From the NCBI GenBank assembly GCA_031431435.1, contig JANPDI010000044.1:1-64000 (forward strand): a stretch of 64,000 bases of DNA. The letters are read 5' to 3'. A program made the translations under genes and the position numbers. The stretch is from UKL13-2 sp031431435. GTDB taxonomy: Bacteria; Pseudomonadota; Gammaproteobacteria; Burkholderiales; Usitatibacteraceae. The notes below the pieces were generated by a model. The model was not told the origin of the DNA and did no database searches. It was given only the letters and a program-made list of their open reading frames with translations. Shown here piece by piece: positions 60,153 through 64,000 of the stretch; within the stretch, counting starts at the first letter, position 1; every line of letters starts with the position of its first letter.

Positions 60153-60830
60153 ATGGATTTTACCGACCCCCTTTTTTTCGCCGCGCTTTTAAAGATTATT
60201 GGCATTGATATCGTGCTCGCGGGTGACAATGCGGTTGTCATCGCCTTGGCGGCACGAAGGTTGCCGGCCAAACAGCAAAAGCTGGCAATCTTGTTCGGGT
60301 GTGCGGCAGCCGTCATTATTCGCGTGATTCTGACCATCGCGGCCGTATCACTGCTGACAACGCCATATTTGCGGATCGTTGGCGGTGTATTGTTGCTTTG
60401 GATCGGTGTCAAATTGCTTCAGCAAAATAATGATGTCGGGCATGTTTCCGAGGCAAACAACCTTTCACAAGCCATAAAGACCATTGTCATGGCCGACGTT
60501 GTCATGAGTGTCGACAACATTATTGGTGTTGCGGGCGCGGCGGGAGAGTCAACTGCGCTGCTTGTCATTGGGCTGGCCATCAGCATTCCGCTGGTAATCT
60601 TTGCGAGCGCGGTGATTTTGAAAATCATGGAACGCTTTCCGATTGTCATTACGATCGGTGCAGCACTGCTTGGTTATGTCGCGGGCGAAATGCTGGTTAC
60701 CGATCCCGCCTCGAAGGATTGGATAGTCGCGAATGCGCGCTGGATGCAGTATGGCGTCCCGATCGTTTGTACTGTGCTGGTGGTCGTCGCAGGACGATTG
60801 GCGGCCGCCCGGTCTCTTGAAAAGCAATAG
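60153..60830 (+). CDS. TerC-family membrane protein (YjbE group)
   Basis: 225 residues, seven membrane helices. The two TerC metal motifs are IDIVLAGDNAVVIALAARRLP (18-38) and MADVVMSVDNIIGVAGAAG (about 112-130), each with an Asp-Asn pair within a helix. The YjbE/YkoY branch exports manganese, loading secreted enzymes. Only 65 nt separate it from the divergent slt gene. A weak IR (TTCAGCG...CGCTGAA) lies in that gap; no yybP-ykoY Mn riboswitch is seen. Confidence 0.92.
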   Translation: MDFTDPLFFAALLKIIGIDIVLAGDNAVVIALAARRLPAKQQKLAILFGCAAAVIIRVILTIAAVSLLTTPYLRIVGGVLLLWIGVKLLQQNNDVGHVSEANNLSQAIKTIVMADVVMSVDNIIGVAGAAGESTALLVIGLAISIPLVIFASAVILKIMERFPIVITIGAALLGYVAGEMLVTDPASKDWIVANARWMQYGVPIVCTVLVVVAGRLAAARSLEKQ

Positions 60831-60862
60831 ATTGATTTTGATTTGGTTTTTGCGTATCGAAG

Positions 60863-60890
60863 TTGAAAGAGCTGTCTGTTGCATCATAAA
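60863..60890 (+). promoter_or_regulatory. Candidate promoter of tctCBA
   Basis: TTGAAA (60863-60868), 16-nt spacer, CATAAA (60885-60890). The predicted start is about 60897, with tctC beginning at 60932. Confidence 0.4.
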
Positions 60891-60931
60891 AAATACAACC
60901 ACCATCAGGGATTTTCCTCGGAGAAATGATT

Positions 60932-61960
60932 ATGAAAAAGAAAATCGGTTTTAGACTCAGCATTGTTTGCAAATCGGTTGTTGCCGCGCTCGGGGCCGTA
61001 GCGGCAATTGGCGTGTCGGGCGTTGCGTTTGCCTGGGAACCCACCAAAACGGTGGAGTTTGTGGTGCCGGCCGGTACCGGCGGCGGTGCCGATCAAATGG
61101 CGCGATTCATCCAGGGCGTGATCAGCAAGAACAACCTGATGAAACAATCAATGGTGGTGGTGAACAAGAGTGGTGGCGCCGGTGCCGAGGGATTTCTCGA
61201 CGTCAAGGGCGCCAACAAGGATCCGCATAAAATCATCATCACACTGTCTAACCTTTTCACGACACCGCTGGCAACCGGTGTCCCGTTTAACTGGAAAGAG
61301 CTGACGCCGGTGCAAATGATGGCGCTCGACCAGTTTGTATTGTGGGTGAATGCCGAAACGCCGTATAAAACCGCCAAGGAATACGTCGATGCGGTGAAAG
61401 CGGCGGGCCCGAGCAAAATGAAAATGGGCGGCACCGGCTCCAAACAGGAAGACCAGATCATTACCGTCGCGATTGAAAAACAATCCGCTACCAAGTTCAT
61501 CTATATCCCGTACAAAGGCGGCGGTGAGGTCGCCGTGCAGCTGGTTGGTAAACACGTTGATTCAACAGTCAACAATCCGATCGAGGCGGTTGAGCAATGG
61601 CGCGCCGGCAAACTGCGTGCGCTTTGTGTGTTTGACGACAAAGTGATGCCATACAAAACCAAAGTCACGCCGACCATGGCATGGGGTGATATTCCCACCT
61701 GCGCGAGCCAGGGTTTAAGTGTTGACTACCAGATGCTGCGTGGTATTTTTATGGCGCCGGGTGTCACCAAAGAGCAGGTCGCCTACTACGTCGATTTGTT
61801 GAAAAAAGTTCGCGAAACGCCTGAGTGGAAAGAATTTTTGGAAAAGGGCGCGTTTGACGCCACCACGCTGTCGGGTGATGACTACGTGAAATGGTTGACC
61901 AAGGAAGAGCAGCGCCATCAATCCTTGATGGCAGAGGCGGGCTTCCTGGCGAAAAAATAG
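60932..61960 (+). CDS. tctC: Tripartite tricarboxylate transporter binding protein TctC
   Basis: 342 residues with a long signal peptide (about 1-34, ending GVAFA). Bug fold: KTVEFVVPAGTGGGADQMARF, NKSGGAGAEGFLDVKGA, IYIPYKGGGEVAVQLVGKHV, and GIFMAPGVTKEQ. First gene of a complete tctCBA operon. Start at 60932 is chosen because GGAG lies 8 nt upstream; an ATG at 60926 is too close to it. The ligand is unknown (citrate-like carboxylate likely, by family). Confidence 0.94.
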   Translation: MKKKIGFRLSIVCKSVVAALGAVAAIGVSGVAFAWEPTKTVEFVVPAGTGGGADQMARFIQGVISKNNLMKQSMVVVNKSGGAGAEGFLDVKGANKDPHKIIITLSNLFTTPLATGVPFNWKELTPVQMMALDQFVLWVNAETPYKTAKEYVDAVKAAGPSKMKMGGTGSKQEDQIITVAIEKQSATKFIYIPYKGGGEVAVQLVGKHVDSTVNNPIEAVEQWRAGKLRALCVFDDKVMPYKTKVTPTMAWGDIPTCASQGLSVDYQMLRGIFMAPGVTKEQVAYYVDLLKKVRETPEWKEFLEKGAFDATTLSGDDYVKWLTKEEQRHQSLMAEAGFLAKK

Positions 61961-62027
61961 TGTCTCCGGGCAATAGACGCACGTTGCGGTGTTTTTAAGA
62001 AAATAGACCGACATCAAGTCATTTTTT

Positions 62028-62066
62028 CCGCGCTCACGCCACAATAAGAAAAAGCCGTGGGCGCGG
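62028..62066. other. 11-bp hairpin between tctC and tctB
   Basis: CCGCGCTCACG (62028-62038) pairs with CGTGGGCGCGG (62056-62066; one T-G pair) around a 17-nt A-rich loop. On the plus strand it has no T-tract. An mRNA processing or stability hairpin could keep the binding protein at higher level than the membrane subunits. Confidence 0.45.
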
Positions 62067-62137
62067 TAATCGCAACGTAACAGGTTGGCGATCCGCGTTC
62101 TTACAGAGTTTGATAAGCCTTCGAGGAGAACTGCCCT

Positions 62138-62665
62138 GTGAGTGATTCCGCAGAAAAATCTGCCGCATCGGTACGCGCCGTTGATTTAGCCACGGCCGTC
62201 ATAATTTTTGTGTTCGGCGCAGTTGTTCTTTTGGATAGCTACCGAATCGGCGCAAGTTGGAGCTCTGACGGGCCGGAGGCCGGCTATTTTCCGTTTTACA
62301 TCGGCGTCATCCTGTGTATTGCGAGTGTGGTGAATTTTGCCAACGCCCTGCGTCAGAGAGGTGTTGATGATGGTGGTGCGTCATTTGTCAGCATCACATC
62401 ATTAAAGCTGATCATGTCGGTGTTGATCCCGACCATTGTTTACGTCATGTTGATTGCCGGTATCGGGCCGGTTCCCGGTTTGGGCATTTATGTTGCGTCA
62501 GCGATTTTTGTCGCCGTGTTTATGGTGTGGCTCGGCAAGTACGCATGGGGCATCACTACCGCCGTCAGCCTTGGCGTCCCCGTGGTGTTTTTCCTGATGT
62601 TCGAGATTTGGTTCAAGGTGCCGTTGCCAAAAGGCCCGCTTGAAGCCTTGCTCGGACTCGACTAA
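62138..62665 (+). CDS. tctB: Tripartite tricarboxylate transporter small subunit TctB
   Basis: 175 residues, four membrane helices. Begins with GTG after GAGGAG. The region WSSDGPEAGYFPFYIGVILCIASV (residues 46-69) is the TctB family block. The role is to stabilise or assist the TctA channel. Spaced 177 nt from tctC and 10 nt from tctA. Confidence 0.93.
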   Translation: MSDSAEKSAASVRAVDLATAVIIFVFGAVVLLDSYRIGASWSSDGPEAGYFPFYIGVILCIASVVNFANALRQRGVDDGGASFVSITSLKLIMSVLIPTIVYVMLIAGIGPVPGLGIYVASAIFVAVFMVWLGKYAWGITTAVSLGVPVVFFLMFEIWFKVPLPKGPLEALLGLD

Positions 62666-62675
62666 GGGGCCCGCC

Positions 62676-64000
62676 ATGGACGAACTCAACAGCTTGATGC
62701 ATGGTTTTTCGGTCGCCCTGACGCCGATGAATCTCGGCCTGATGATGGTTGGTATTCTGCTCGGTGTGCTAATCGGCGTGTTGCCCGGCTTGGGTGGCGC
62801 CAACGGCGTGGCGATTCTGCTGCCGCTGACGTTCGCCATGGGCTCAAGTCCGGCGGGGCAGGTCAGTGCGATTATTTTGCTGTCATGTATTTACTGGGGC
62901 GCGCTGTTCGGCGGAGCGATCACCTCGATTTTATTTAACATTCCCGGCGAACCGTGGAGCGTCGCGACCACCTTTGACGGTTACCCGATGGCGCAAAAAG
63001 GCAAAGCCGGGGAGGCGCTGACGGCGGCGTTCACCTCGTCGTTTGTCGGTGCGTTTGTGGCGGTGCTGATGATTACCTTTTTGGCACCCATGGTCGCGCG
63101 ATTTGCGCTGCGCTTTGGTCCGCCCGAGTTTTTTTCGGTCTATTTGCTGACGTTTTGCAGCTTTGTCGGCATGACCAAATCGCCGCCCATGAAAACAGTG
63201 GCGGCAATGATGCTCGGCTTTGCCTTGGCGGCGGTCGGACTCGACACGGTCACCGGTCAACTACGCCTGACGTTTGGTTTTACCGAACTGCTGAAAGGGT
63301 TCGACTTCCTGATTGCCGTGATTGGTCTGTTTGGCATCGGTGAAATATTGCTGACACTTGAGGAGGGGCTGCACTTCAAGGGCGCGGAAGGAAAAATGCG
63401 CATGAAGGTGGTATTGGAAACGTGGAAGGAGTTGCCGAAGTATTGGAAGACGTCGGTGCGCTCTTCACTCATCGGTTGTTGGATGGGCATCACGCCGGGT
63501 GGCGCGACGCCGGCATCTTTCATGGGCTACGGCGTGGCCAAACGCCTTTCGCCAAACGGCGCCAATTTTGGCAAGGGCGAAATAGAGGGCGTCATTGCGC
63601 CGGAAACAGCCGCACATGCCGCCGGCACGGCGGCATTGTTGCCGATGTTGACGCTTGGCATCCCGGGTTCGCCGACGGCGGCGGTATTGCTCGGTGGTTT
63701 GCTGGTGTGGGGGCTGCAACCTGGCCCGTTGTTGTTTGAAGAAAAGAAGGATTTTGTCTGGGGACTGATTGCATCCATGTATCTGGGCAACATCGCCGGG
63801 CTGATCGTTGTTCTGACAACGGTGCCGCTGTTTGCCTCGATCCTGCGCATTCCATTTTCGATTATTGCGCCGGTGATTTTGGTCATATGCGCCATTGGTG
63901 CGTTCACGGTGCACAGCTCGATGTTCGACGTGTGGTTGATGATGGTGTTTGGTGTGGTCGGCTACGTGTTTAAGAAGTTGGACTATCCGTTGGCGCCACT
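62676..64000 (+). CDS. tctA: Tripartite tricarboxylate transporter large subunit TctA (partial)
   Basis: 441 codons are present before the window ends; complete proteins have about 500. Repeated TctA features: GVLIGVLPGLGGANGVAILLPLTF (about 30-53), YWGALFGGAITSILFNIPGEP (about 73-93), and a second half with GGATPASFMGYGVAKRLSP and LTLGIPGSPTAAVLLGGLLVWG (about 326-347). Multi-spanning membrane permease using a proton or sodium gradient. The frame is open to the edge. Confidence 0.94.
   Translation, partial: MDELNSLMHGFSVALTPMNLGLMMVGILLGVLIGVLPGLGGANGVAILLPLTFAMGSSPAGQVSAIILLSCIYWGALFGGAITSILFNIPGEPWSVATTFDGYPMAQKGKAGEALTAAFTSSFVGAFVAVLMITFLAPMVARFALRFGPPEFFSVYLLTFCSFVGMTKSPPMKTVAAMMLGFALAAVGLDTVTGQLRLTFGFTELLKGFDFLIAVIGLFGIGEILLTLEEGLHFKGAEGKMRMKVVLETWKELPKYWKTSVRSSLIGCWMGITPGGATPASFMGYGVAKRLSPNGANFGKGEIEGVIAPETAAHAAGTAALLPMLTLGIPGSPTAAVLLGGLLVWGLQPGPLLFEEKKDFVWGLIASMYLGNIAGLIVVLTTVPLFASILRIPFSIIAPVILVICAIGAFTVHSSMFDVWLMMVFGVVGYVFKKLDYPLAP

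Noticed and set aside
1..64000. tRNA or rRNA genes
   Set aside because: No cloverleaf with the T-loop GGTTCGAATCC pattern and no rRNA-like conserved block was seen on either strand.

Overview
The window looks like chromosome of a betaproteobacterium, probably Burkholderiales-like. The evidence is the dense gene packing, moderately high GC, several Bug/TctC-type solute-binding proteins, a full tctCBA operon, an SAH riboswitch in front of ahcY, glcDEF, hslVU, and a bioB-bioF-bioH-bioC cluster. No rRNA, tRNA, CRISPR array or prophage is visible. Most of the window is housekeeping DNA with many ATGA-type start/stop overlaps.

Layout. 1-3541: biotin genes bioB-bioF-bioH-bioC on the minus strand, from a good sigma70 promoter. 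3545-4800: comF and trmL. 4873-9386: a small heat-shock protein, divergent from an ECF sigma/anti-sigma pair followed by a copper-type RiPP (bufferin) operon: DUF2282 precursor, DUF692/MNIO enzyme and DUF2063 partner. 9473-17889: hslV-hslU separated by a double tandem repeat, a STAS protein, then a zinc-homeostasis block (Fur/Zur-type regulator, two COG0523 GTPases, a MacB-like ABC pair, a DUF3299 protein). 18083-25280: penicillin-acylase-like hydrolase, xerC, DUF484, dapF, two lipid A acyltransferases. 25368-29262: activated methyl cycle metK, ahcY, metF with RNA-level control. 29376-37694: envelope and secreted proteins (SH3, M48, S9 peptidase), fRMsr, an EamA permease, TPR and small-domain proteins. 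37851-45512: fhs, a Ser/Thr kinase fused to a cyclic-nucleotide-binding domain, and glycolate oxidase glcDEF. 45586-55980: an ArnT-like glycosyltransferase, rpmE2, an S10 peptidase, a 353-bp inverted-repeat element lying against a broken tctC gene, then conserved genes and cca. 56169-64000: GST, NDUFA9-like protein, soluble lytic transglycosylase, TerC, and tctC-tctB-tctA, which runs off the window.

How genes work together: the ECF sigma/anti-sigma pair very likely drives the bufferin operon as a copper-stress response. The zinc block resembles the Zur-controlled zrmABCD plus COG0523 systems of other proteobacteria but lacks the ZrmA-type binding protein. metK, ahcY, metF and fhs cover methyl and one-carbon metabolism.

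The least explained material is non-coding: five copies of a hairpin element around a C+A5 core at gene ends (9417, 17993, 30842, 45515, 56086), three consecutive C/G hairpins at 23404-23515, the 8-bp and 7-bp tandem arrays between hslV and hslU, a perfect 19-bp inverted repeat before metF, structured leaders before metK and rpmE2, and the inverted-repeat-bounded element at 49967-50319. No gene cluster here is wholly unfamiliar; the bufferin operon is the most interesting protein-coding system.
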